From DAOTUL01 sp034437435 (lineage in GTDB: Bacteria; Chloroflexota; Anaerolineae; Aggregatilineales; Phototrophicaceae): a stretch of DNA of 6,396 bases. A program made the translations under genes and the position numbers. The stretch's first letter is position 1. The number at the start of each line of letters is the position of its first letter. This document shows, piece after piece, positions 1-6,389 of this stretch. The DNA lies in the NCBI GenBank assembly GCA_964417785.1, contig CAYQJO010000244.1:1-6396 (forward strand). Direction: 5' to 3'. Under the pieces are notes generated by a model. That model had not been told where the DNA came from and did no database searches. It saw only the letters and a list, made by a program, of their open reading frames with translations.

Positions 1-2
1 TG

Positions 3-1025
3 CACGATGTAGCACGGCACGCAAAGGTTTCAATCAAGACCGTATCGCGTGTCGTCAACAACGAAGATCGAGTCAAAGACTCCACGCGCCAGCGCGTGCT
101 GGCCGCTATCGAGGAGTTAGGCTACCAGCCGAATATCCTGGCGCGTGGATTGGTACAACAGCGCAGTTTCACTATCGCGGTCGTCTCGTGGCGGCTGGAT
201 AAGCCGGCACCGTCGCATTTTGTCATGGGCGTGGAAGAAGAGACCAACCGCCTGGGGTACTCGATCATGTTGACCCTGCTGCGTGCGCGTGATGCAGAAC
301 GGGTCGATGTTGTCCTGAACAATCTGATCTCGCGGCAGGTGGATGGCATCATCTGGCATGTGCCGAAGGTCGGTTCCAACCAGGACTGGATCAACAAAGA
401 GCGTCTGATGCAGCTTCCTCCGGTGGTTCTCAACAGCCTGCCCAACAATGAAGTCACGACGGTCTCGATTGATAACTGTCATGGCGCGAAGGTTGCCGTC
501 CAGCATTTGCTTGACCAGGGTTGGCGGCGTATTGGCTTTGTTTCCGGCCCGCTGGACAACCCGATTTATACCGAAAAGCTGCGCGGTTGGCGGGATTGCC
601 TGCAAGAGAACGGCATCGAACCCGACGATACCCTCGTCAGTGAGGATCATCACAGCGTACAGGGCGGTGATCTTGGGGCGCAGCGGCTTCTACAAGCGGC
701 TCCCGATGTTGATGCGGTTTTCGCTGGCAATGACTGGATGGCGCTGGGGGCGATGGCTGCTTTTCGCAGTGCTGGGCGCAAGATTAACTGCGACTACGGC
801 ATGATTGGTTACGGCGATCATGCAGAGTCGGGGTATTTCATACCGCCGCTCTCGACCGTCCATCAAGATATTTTTGAATTGGGACAGCATGCCGTCCGAC
901 ACTTAATCGAAATCATTGATGCCCGGCTAAATCCGGACAACGGTCACGTCGAGACGAAGTTGACCGTTCTTAAACCTCGTTTGGTTGTACGTGAGAGTTC
1001 ACTTAAGTATGGAACCATTACTTGA
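3..1025 (+). CDS. LacI-family transcriptional repressor, N-terminus cut by window edge
   Basis: DNA-binding repressor that probably senses a sugar-like ligand and controls the transporter downstream. The frame is open from base 3 (340 codons); the true start and perhaps 5-15 residues lie outside the window. Counting from base 3, residues 3-19 are the helix-turn-helix (VARHAKVSIKTVSRVVN), and residues 43-50 (NILARGL) form the hinge, with Leu50 at the place of the leucine that intercalates into the operator. The periplasmic-binding-protein-like effector domain follows from about residue 56. The segment GYGD..ESGYFIPPLSTVHQD (270 onward) closely resembles the end of E. coli LacI (GYDD..DSSCYIPPLTTIKQD). 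By hand alignment, LacI Asp274 is Gly271 here and Arg197 is Lys192, while Asn246 is kept (Asn243), so the ligand may differ from lactose-type inducers. A GTG at 96 could open a shorter reading frame but would remove the helix-turn-helix, so I reject it. The 3' end overlaps the next gene by 17 bases. The family is near certain; the ligand is unknown. Confidence 0.95.
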   Translation, partial: HDVARHAKVSIKTVSRVVNNEDRVKDSTRQRVLAAIEELGYQPNILARGLVQQRSFTIAVVSWRLDKPAPSHFVMGVEEETNRLGYSIMLTLLRARDAERVDVVLNNLISRQVDGIIWHVPKVGSNQDWINKERLMQLPPVVLNSLPNNEVTTVSIDNCHGAKVAVQHLLDQGWRRIGFVSGPLDNPIYTEKLRGWRDCLQENGIEPDDTLVSEDHHSVQGGDLGAQRLLQAAPDVDAVFAGNDWMALGAMAAFRSAGRKINCDYGMIGYGDHAESGYFIPPLSTVHQDIFELGQHAVRHLIEIIDARLNPDNGHVETKLTVLKPRLVVRESSLKYGTIT

Positions 1026-2040
1026 AGTTTCGCATTTACAAAAATTTTTTCCTATCAAGCAAGGCTTGATCGGTCGTACTGCTGGTTATGTGCGGGCGGT
1101 AGACGACGTGAGCTTCACCATCAACTCTGGTGAAACACTCAGCCTGGTAGGTGAGAGCGGTTGTGGCAAGACCACAACCGGCCAGGTGGTGGTCCGTCTG
1201 CAAGACGCCACCTCCGGCGACATCTGGTTCAACGACAGCGACATGGGACGGGTCAATGTGGTTAATGCCAACCGGACCCAGCTCAAAACGCTGCGCCGGA
1301 ATATGCAGTTGATCTTCCAGGACCCGTTTGGATCGCTGAATCCACGCATGACACTGCTGCAGATTGTGGGCGAGTCGCTCCATGTAAATAAGGTGATGCG
1401 CGGGCAGGCACTCAAAGACCGGGTGGCCGAACTGCTGGAAGTCGTCGGCCTGCGTCCGGAGTACATGAACCGCTATCCGCACGCTTTTAGCGGCGGCCAG
1501 CGCCAGCGGATTTGTATCGCTCGCACGCTTTCCATGAACCCCCAGTTGATTGTCTGCGACGAACCGGTATCAGCGCTGGATGTGTCGATCCAGGCTCAAA
1601 TTTTGAACCTGCTGAAAGACCTGCAACGCCAGTATGGATTGACCTATTTGTTTATTGCCCACAATCTCACGGTTGTGCAGCATATCAGCACCCGTGTGGC
1701 TGTGATGTATGTGGGACGGATTGTGGAAATGGCGGAGACCAAACGCCTGTTCCATTTCCCCAAACACCCGTATACCGAGGCACTGCTCTCGGCGGTGCCG
1801 AACCCGAATCCGTTCTACAAATCAGAACCGCTAATTCTGCCCGGTGAGGTCGCGGATGCGTCGAACCCACCGCGAGGCTGTTACTTTCATCCGCGCTGCC
1901 GCTACAAAACCGATATTTGCGAGCAGGAGACACCGCCGCTCGCAGAAGTCGAACCGGGACATTACGTGGCATGTCACTGGGCTAAGGAATTAGTCCTGGC
2001 AGGCGTCAAGTCGGTTGCGATGGAGCCTGCCTCAGTATAG
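1009..2040 (+). CDS. Oligopeptide/dipeptide-class ABC transporter ATP-binding protein, F-type (OppF/DppF-like)
   Basis: Cytoplasmic ATPase subunit (343 aa) powering an Opp/Dpp-class importer. Numbering from the ATG at 1009: Walker A GESGCGKT at 48-55, Q-loop Gln104 in FQDPFGSLNPRMT, signature SGGQRQR at 161-167, Walker B LIVCDEP at 180-186 (Asp184, Glu185), D-loop SALD at 188-191, switch His218, then the oligopeptide-transporter C-terminal region starting at HPYTEALLSAVP (253). The N-terminal FFPIKQGLIGRTAGYVRAVD stretch and QDPFGSLNPRM are typical of the F-type subunit, not the D-type. Four C-terminal cysteines (291, 297, 304, 322) match the pattern that binds an iron-sulfur cluster in some Opp/Dpp ATPases. 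All catalytic motifs are intact. In-frame TTG 985 and GTG 991 are alternative starts, but homologues usually begin near MEPLLEV; GAGAG at 992-996 is a weak, distant ribosome site. The gene overlaps the repressor by 17 bases and precedes the binding protein, unlike the usual order with ATPases last. Its D-type partner is not in the window. Confidence 0.95.
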   Translation: MEPLLEVSHLQKFFPIKQGLIGRTAGYVRAVDDVSFTINSGETLSLVGESGCGKTTTGQVVVRLQDATSGDIWFNDSDMGRVNVVNANRTQLKTLRRNMQLIFQDPFGSLNPRMTLLQIVGESLHVNKVMRGQALKDRVAELLEVVGLRPEYMNRYPHAFSGGQRQRICIARTLSMNPQLIVCDEPVSALDVSIQAQILNLLKDLQRQYGLTYLFIAHNLTVVQHISTRVAVMYVGRIVEMAETKRLFHFPKHPYTEALLSAVPNPNPFYKSEPLILPGEVADASNPPRGCYFHPRCRYKTDICEQETPPLAEVEPGHYVACHWAKELVLAGVKSVAMEPASV

Positions 2041-2056
2041 GCGAAAGGAGGGTTGT

Positions 2057-2104
2057 CTGAAACAAACCATAGTTTACTTTGTCGATAGTGATTACTTTAG
2101 CTAA
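2057..2104 (+). other. Possible leader peptide ORF (CTG start, 15 codons), doubtful
   Basis: A strong Shine-Dalgarno-like AAAGGAGGG (2044-2052) sits four bases before CTG 2057. From there the frame reads LKQTIVYFVDSDYFS and ends at TAA 2102-2104, just before the ribosome site of the binding-protein gene (2106-2111). CTG starts are rare and the peptide has no recognisable character. The Shine-Dalgarno-like run may instead be a relic or chance. Recorded only because the ribosome site is stronger than those of the real genes here. Confidence 0.12.
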
Positions 2105-2105
2105 C

Positions 2106-2111
2106 GAGGTG
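2106..2111 (+). promoter_or_regulatory. Ribosome binding site of the substrate-binding protein gene
   Basis: GAGGTG, seven bases before ATG 2119. An in-frame TGA at 2110-2112 lies three codons upstream of that ATG, so the protein cannot start earlier. This fixes the start and keeps the twin-arginine motif at the very N-terminus. Confidence 0.8.
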
Positions 2112-2118
2112 AATTTCT

Positions 2119-4080
2119 ATGACTAATAAAGGGATTTCTCGCCGAGAGTTTCTGAAGATCAGTGCTGCCACAACTGGCGCTGCCGCCATGGCATCGATCT
2201 CACCGAGCCTGCTGAGTGCGCAGGACATGACCTACAACGAAGCGCCCATGCTGGCCGAGATGGTCGCCGCTGGCGATCTGCCGCCACTGAATGAGCGCCT
2301 GCCGCTGAACCCCAAAGTCCAGCCGGTTTATGACTCCATCGGTCAGTACGGTGGCACCTGGCGTCGCGGCTTCCGGGGCGCGTCGGATCGTTTCGGCGTG
2401 CATACCACCCTGGCCGACCACCTGCTGGAAATGTACCAGGAAGATGGCGGCGACCTCACATTGATTCCCAACGTTGCTGAGAGCTACGAAGTCAACGATG
2501 ACGCGACCGAGTTCACCTGGAACCTGCGCGAAGGCCACAAGTGGTCGGACGGCGTGGAACTCAGTTCGGAAAACGCCATCTGGTGGTATGAAAACGTCCT
2601 GCTCAACGAGCAGATTGCTCCTAACCAGCGCTACGATAACGTGCGCCAGCAGCAGAATCTGACCGGCATCACTGCTAACGGCCAGTGGTCGTTCATCACC
2701 AGCTACAGTGTTCCCAACCCGACTCTGCCGCTGGGTGTGGTTCGTGGTGAAGCCTGGGGCCTGATCGGTGGTCTGAACTTCATGGTGCCGCACCACTACC
2801 TGCAGGACTACCATGCTGACTTCGTGGAAGCCGATGTCCTTCAGGAAGTTGTGGACAGTTTTGACCTTCAGACCTGGGAGCAGTTGTGGCTGCAAGGCCC
2901 GATTGCCTTTTTCATCAACAACCCCGACCTGCCCATTGTGGGTGCCTGGCCGGTGACCACCCCGGTCCCGACCGATCAACTGGTGCAGACCCGCAACGCC
3001 TACTACTTCCAGGTGGACGAAGAGGGCAACCAGCTTCCCTATATCGACCGCATCACCCATACGCTCTACGAGAACCAGGAGAGCTTCAACCTCCTGGTGA
3101 TCTCCGGCGAAGTTGATGTGCAGTTCCGCCATGTACAGCTTCGCGACTTCCCGCTGCTCAAAGAGAACGAGGAAGGCGGCGACTACACGGTCAAGGTGTG
3201 GATCAGCGACAGTACCAGTGGTTACAGAATCAATCCGGAGCCGCGTAATGACGACGGCGAGATCATCGAAGAGCAGGCGGTCATCACCCGTCAGGCTGAT
3301 CTGCGCCGGGCGCTGTCGCTGGCGATCAACCGCGAGGAACTCAATCTGGTGGTCTTCAACGGTCTGTCCAATCCGAGTGGTTGGGGTCCGATCCAGGGTT
3401 CGCCTATCTACGATCCCAAGTACGATCAGATGTGGGCGGACTACGATCTGGATCGCGCCAACGAACTGCTGGACGGCATCGGCCTGGACCAACGTGATGG
3501 CAATGGTTTCCGCCAGCGGCCCGATGGTGAGACATTCGTCCTGCGTATGGACGTGGACGCCAGCCCCGGCACCGCCAACTCGGATATGCACGAACTGGTA
3601 CGCGGCTACTGGGAAGCCGTCGGTGTCCGTACCGTCATCAACCCGATGGAGCGCTCACTGCGCGAAACCGTCCAGTTCAGCTATCGCTGGTCGGTGATCC
3701 TTAGTGGTGCCAGCAACACCTCGGTGCCGCTGTCGTTCGATCTATACCATGAGGGTCCTGGTGGCGGCTACCGCAACTGGCGGGACGATCCGTCTGACCC
3801 GCTGGCAGCCGAACCGCCGGCGGACAGCCGCTTTATCGAGATGATCCAACTCATTGAAGAAGCGTACACCATGACCGACTTCGATGCCGCCCATGCCAAG
3901 CTGCAAGAGGCGATGGACATCTTTTACGACGAGGTCTACGCCATTGGTACCGTCGGTGGTTCATCCGTACCGGTGGTGGTGAGCAACCGGGTGCGCAATG
4001 TCCCGGATTCGATCACGCAAGCCAATGCGCTGATGCAGATCAACAACGCGCAGCCGCATCAATTCTGGATCGCTGAGTAA
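2119..4080 (+). CDS. Family 5 extracellular solute-binding protein of an ABC importer, Tat signal
   Basis: Captures the solute outside the cytoplasmic membrane and delivers it to the permeases. The 653 aa protein is longer than typical DppA/OppA (about 530-540). Residues 7-13 (SRREFLK) are a perfect twin-arginine motif, followed by a hydrophobic stretch to about residue 33; cleavage may follow Ala34 (LLSA/QD). The signal has no cysteine, so it is not a lipoprotein and is expected to be exported folded. Mature landmarks are a PMLAEMVAAGDLPPLNERLP linker (43-62), IGQYGGTWRR (74-83), the family 5 hallmark FTWNLREGHKWSDG (132-145), the conserved ADLRRALSLAINREEL (393-408), and a DRANELLDGIGLDQRDGNG segment (445-463). 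The family is nominally for peptides, but many large members bind oligosaccharides; the neighbouring LacI regulator favours that reading. The substrate cannot be read from the sequence. A strong hairpin follows the stop codon. The class is very secure. Confidence 0.95.
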   Translation: MTNKGISRREFLKISAATTGAAAMASISPSLLSAQDMTYNEAPMLAEMVAAGDLPPLNERLPLNPKVQPVYDSIGQYGGTWRRGFRGASDRFGVHTTLADHLLEMYQEDGGDLTLIPNVAESYEVNDDATEFTWNLREGHKWSDGVELSSENAIWWYENVLLNEQIAPNQRYDNVRQQQNLTGITANGQWSFITSYSVPNPTLPLGVVRGEAWGLIGGLNFMVPHHYLQDYHADFVEADVLQEVVDSFDLQTWEQLWLQGPIAFFINNPDLPIVGAWPVTTPVPTDQLVQTRNAYYFQVDEEGNQLPYIDRITHTLYENQESFNLLVISGEVDVQFRHVQLRDFPLLKENEEGGDYTVKVWISDSTSGYRINPEPRNDDGEIIEEQAVITRQADLRRALSLAINREELNLVVFNGLSNPSGWGPIQGSPIYDPKYDQMWADYDLDRANELLDGIGLDQRDGNGFRQRPDGETFVLRMDVDASPGTANSDMHELVRGYWEAVGVRTVINPMERSLRETVQFSYRWSVILSGASNTSVPLSFDLYHEGPGGGYRNWRDDPSDPLAAEPPADSRFIEMIQLIEEAYTMTDFDAAHAKLQEAMDIFYDEVYAIGTVGGSSVPVVVSNRVRNVPDSITQANALMQINNAQPHQFWIAE

Positions 4081-4094
4081 GCCTGACTAACTTG

Positions 4095-4132
4095 CTGCCG
4101 GGTGTGCGTCTGCCGTACACCCGGCAGTTCTT
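4095..4132 (+). terminator. GC-rich hairpin with short T-rich tail after the binding-protein gene
   Basis: CTGCCGGGTGT (4095-4105) pairs perfectly with ACACCCGGCAG (4117-4127). The stem extends inward by a G-T pair and two G-C/C-G pairs to 14 pairs with a 5-base loop (4109-4113). TTCTT (4128-4132) follows, a broken T-run, so termination is probably partial. It starts 14 bases after the binding-protein stop. Hairpins here in importer operons commonly end part of the transcripts and protect the upstream mRNA, giving more binding protein than permease. Confidence 0.75.
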
Positions 4133-4212
4133 AGGAACCGGGCTGCATCGCATCGATTCTGCTGGGGATTTGCCGCTGGAAGAACGTCTTCTGGCAAAAT
4201 AATGTTTGTTCC
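4133..4212 (+). other. Spacer between hairpin and first permease, with a weak second hairpin
   Basis: No gene is visible here. TTTGCC (4169-4174) can pair with GGCAAA (4193-4198), and GAAGA (4179-4183) with TCTTC (4187-4191) around an ACG loop; the two stems are separated by an uneven internal loop (four bases against one). There is no T-run after it, so it is not a convincing terminator. It could shape the leader of the permease mRNA or be chance. I see no good promoter. Confidence 0.25.
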
Positions 4213-4224
4213 GAGGGTTTGTAG

Positions 4225-5223
4225 ATGACAACCTATATTTTCCGGCGTGTGCTGCTGGCAATTCCGACTCTAATCGCTATCACGGTCATGTCATTTGTCA
4301 TCATCCAACTGCCGCCGGGTGACTTCCTGACGTCCTATATCGCTGAGCGGCGGGCCATTGAAGGCGACGCGGCTGCTGATGCACTCAACGAATTGGTCGA
4401 TCAGCTTCGGACGCGGTATGGATTGGATGAACCACTCCATGTGCAATATTTCAAATGGATTAGCAACATTTTGCTTAAGGGCGACTTCGGTTACTCATTT
4501 GAGCAGCAGCAGCCGGTCTCACGATTGATCTGGGAGCGCCTGGGCCTGACATTGATCTTGACCAGTTCCACGCTCGTGTTTACCTGGCTGCTGGCGATAC
4601 CTATCGGGGTGATCTCCGCCACGAAGCAGTATTCGTGGCAGGATTACCTGTTTACATTCATCAGTTTCGTCGGTCTGGGGGTGCCGAACTTCCTGCTGGC
4701 GCTGATTCTGATGTACATTGCCTTCGCCTATTTTGACGTGACCATTACCGGCCTGTTCTCATCAGAATATATAGGCGCTCCCTGGAGTATCGGCAAAGTC
4801 CTGGACATGCTCTCACATATCTGGGTGCCGATCATCGTTCTGGGTGTAAGCGGCACTGCCGGGTTGATTCGCACCATGCGGGCTAATCTGTTGGACGAAC
4901 TCAACAAACCGTATGTGGATACGGCGCGGGCAAAGGGCGTCAAGGAAGCACAGTTGATCTGGAAGTACCCGGTGCGCATCGCTCTGAATCCGTTCATCAG
5001 TTCGATTGGCTGGGCATTGCCCCGGCTGGTCTCCGGCGCGACTATCGTCTCGATTGTGCTGAGCCTGCCAACGACCGGTCCACTGCTGCTGCGTTCGCTG
5101 CTCTCGCAGGATATGTTTCTGGCCGGGTCATTTGTGTTGATGCTGAGTGTGCTGACCGTGATCGGGACGTTGATCTCCGACATTCTGCTGGTCATGCTCG
5201 ATCCGCGCATCGCTTATCAATAG
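4225..5223 (+). CDS. ABC transporter permease, DppB/OppB type
   Basis: Inner-membrane channel subunit (332 aa, usual length for the family) of the importer. The N-terminus has TM1 at about 9-28 after MTTYIFRR, then an external segment with the family-typical RYGLDEPLHVQYFKWISNIL (64-83) and GDFGYSF (86-92). Further hydrophobic segments lie near 104-130, 141-171, 199-216, 260-283 and 299-325. The cytoplasmic EAA loop that docks on the ATPases is at 232-256 (DTARAKGVKEAQLIWKYPVR and following residues). The C-terminus DILLVMLDPRIAYQ is the usual family ending. The start is firm: TAG (4222-4224) immediately precedes the ATG in frame, and GAGGG (4213-4217) lies seven bases upstream. It follows the binding-protein gene after a 144-base gap with a hairpin and precedes its permease partner by 11 bases. 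The family is certain; substrate specificity is unknown. Confidence 0.95.
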   Translation: MTTYIFRRVLLAIPTLIAITVMSFVIIQLPPGDFLTSYIAERRAIEGDAAADALNELVDQLRTRYGLDEPLHVQYFKWISNILLKGDFGYSFEQQQPVSRLIWERLGLTLILTSSTLVFTWLLAIPIGVISATKQYSWQDYLFTFISFVGLGVPNFLLALILMYIAFAYFDVTITGLFSSEYIGAPWSIGKVLDMLSHIWVPIIVLGVSGTAGLIRTMRANLLDELNKPYVDTARAKGVKEAQLIWKYPVRIALNPFISSIGWALPRLVSGATIVSIVLSLPTTGPLLLRSLLSQDMFLAGSFVLMLSVLTVIGTLISDILLVMLDPRIAYQ

Positions 5224-5234
5224 GGTAAATTGTT

Positions 5235-6389
5235 ATGGCCGAAGAAATCAGACAGCCTGTAGAGGCACTCGATCCCGAAGAAGACTCCGCCGATAAGTTT
5301 CATGCGGCGTCGCAGTGGCAGTTGATGTGGTGGCGGTTTATCCGGCATCGTCTGGCGGTTATCAGTTTGTTTGTGGTCCTGTTTCTGTATTTTGTGGCCG
5401 GTTTTACTGAGTTCCTGGCACCCTATGACCCGAATGTGTATTTCGCCAATTACACGCAGATGGCACCACAGCCCATCCGGTTTGTCGATCACGAAGGCGA
5501 TTTCTCCTTGCAGCCGTTCGTTTATGGTCGTACCCGTGAGCGCAACATGGAAACGCTGGCATGGATTTACTCGGACGATTACGAGCAGAAGTTCACCTTG
5601 CGTTTCTTCGTGCGCACGGGCGAACCCTATGAGATGTGGGGCGGCTTGATCGAAACCGATCTGAAGTTTTTTGGTGTTACAGGGGAAGACAATAACGTCT
5701 TCCTCATCGGTACCGACCGCCTTGGCCGTGATGTGCTGTCGCGTATCCTTTACGGTACCCGCATCTCCATGTCGATTGGTCTGGTCGGTGTGACGCTGAG
5801 TTCCGTGTTTGGCATCTTCCTCGGCGGCATTTCGGGGTATTTCGGTGGCTGGATCGACCTGTTCATCCAGCGCATCATCGAGTTTCTACAATCCATCCCG
5901 ACCATTCCGTTATGGATGTCGCTGGCGGCGGCTATGCCGCTGGAATGGAGTCCGATCCGCGTCTACTTCATGATTACCGTCATCCTGTCTCTCATCGGTT
6001 GGACCGGTCTGGCGCGGGTGGTCCGGGGGCGCTTCCTCAGCCTGCGCGAAGAGGATTTCGTTAAGGCGGCTCGATTGGCCGGTTCGGGCGAAATGCGCAT
6101 TATTTTCCGCCATATGCTGCCGTCGTTCTTGAGCCACATCATCGCCTCGCTGACCCTGGCAATTCCGGCGATGATCCTGGCGGAGACCTCACTCAGCTTC
6201 CTGGGTGTGGGTATCCGATCACCGGCGGTCAGTTGGGGGACACTGCTGCAAGAAGCGCAGAATCTGCGCACGGTCGCCAACGCACCCTGGCTGCTGACTC
6301 CGGCGATTCCGGTGGTCATCTCCATCCTGGCGTTTAACTTCCTCGGTGATGGCATGCGCGACGCAGCAGACCCGTATTCAAAGGTGTAA
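5235..6389 (+). CDS. ABC transporter permease, DppC/OppC type with enlarged external loop
   Basis: Second membrane subunit, partner of the preceding permease. At 384 aa it is about 80 residues longer than E. coli OppC/DppC (about 300). Residues 1-38 are a cytoplasmic tail ending in the OppC_N-type WRFIRHRLAV, TM1 is about 40-60, and an extra extracytoplasmic segment spans about 62-157, rich in aromatic and charged residues (PFVYGRTRERN, FTLRFFVRTGEPY). The family motif GTDRLGRDVLSR (159-170) follows, then hydrophobic segments near 180-204, 209-232, 243-262, 298-320 and 351-371. The EAA loop is DFVKAARLAGSGEMRIIFRH (274-293) and the ending LGDGMRDAADP is typical. An in-frame TAA at 5226-5228 fixes the start at 5235; the ribosome site is weak (AGGG, 5222-5225), which suggests coupling to the upstream gene. 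Long-loop DppC proteins form a recognisable subgroup that I associate with large family 5 binding proteins; that pairing is from memory. Confidence 0.95.
   Translation: MAEEIRQPVEALDPEEDSADKFHAASQWQLMWWRFIRHRLAVISLFVVLFLYFVAGFTEFLAPYDPNVYFANYTQMAPQPIRFVDHEGDFSLQPFVYGRTRERNMETLAWIYSDDYEQKFTLRFFVRTGEPYEMWGGLIETDLKFFGVTGEDNNVFLIGTDRLGRDVLSRILYGTRISMSIGLVGVTLSSVFGIFLGGISGYFGGWIDLFIQRIIEFLQSIPTIPLWMSLAAAMPLEWSPIRVYFMITVILSLIGWTGLARVVRGRFLSLREEDFVKAARLAGSGEMRIIFRHMLPSFLSHIIASLTLAIPAMILAETSLSFLGVGIRSPAVSWGTLLQEAQNLRTVANAPWLLTPAIPVVISILAFNFLGDGMRDAADPYSKV

Larger units (their letters stand above)
2041..2118 (+). promoter_or_regulatory. AT-rich leader before the binding-protein gene, candidate promoter/operator
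   Basis: This 78-base gap is clearly AT-richer than its neighbours (about 38% GC by hand count). It contains AAAGGAGGG (2044-2052) with no gene starting after it, an imperfect palindrome AAAC-CATA-GTTT (2064-2075, weakly extended to 2060-2079), and a direct repeat TTACTTT (2074-2080 and 2092-2098). It ends with the ribosome site of the next gene. No convincing -35/-10 pair stands out: TTGTCT (2053-2058) with TACTTT (2075-2080) is the best I find and is weak. A regulatory role is inferred from position and composition. Confidence 0.4.

Noticed and set aside
117..653. 178-codon minus-strand frame within the repressor gene
   Set aside because: It is a shadow of the conserved LacI-family frame, with no recognisable protein features.
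972..982. AAAC-CTC-GTTT, resembling the palindrome at 2064-2075
   Set aside because: The half-site spacing is three bases, against four in the other, and it encodes the conserved end of the repressor, so it is probably chance.
96..1025. Repressor starting at GTG 96
   Set aside because: The same frame upstream encodes an excellent helix-turn-helix from base 3, so the gene simply enters from the left edge.
2200..3591. 463-codon open frame on the minus strand inside the binding-protein gene
   Set aside because: It lies fully antisense to a clearly real family 5 protein, its translation is low-complexity with no recognisable domain, and such long antisense frames are common in GC-biased genes.
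3113..3697. 194-codon plus-strand frame overlapping the binding-protein gene
   Set aside because: It lies out of frame in a conserved gene, and its Arg/Ser/Thr-rich translation is typical of a shifted frame.
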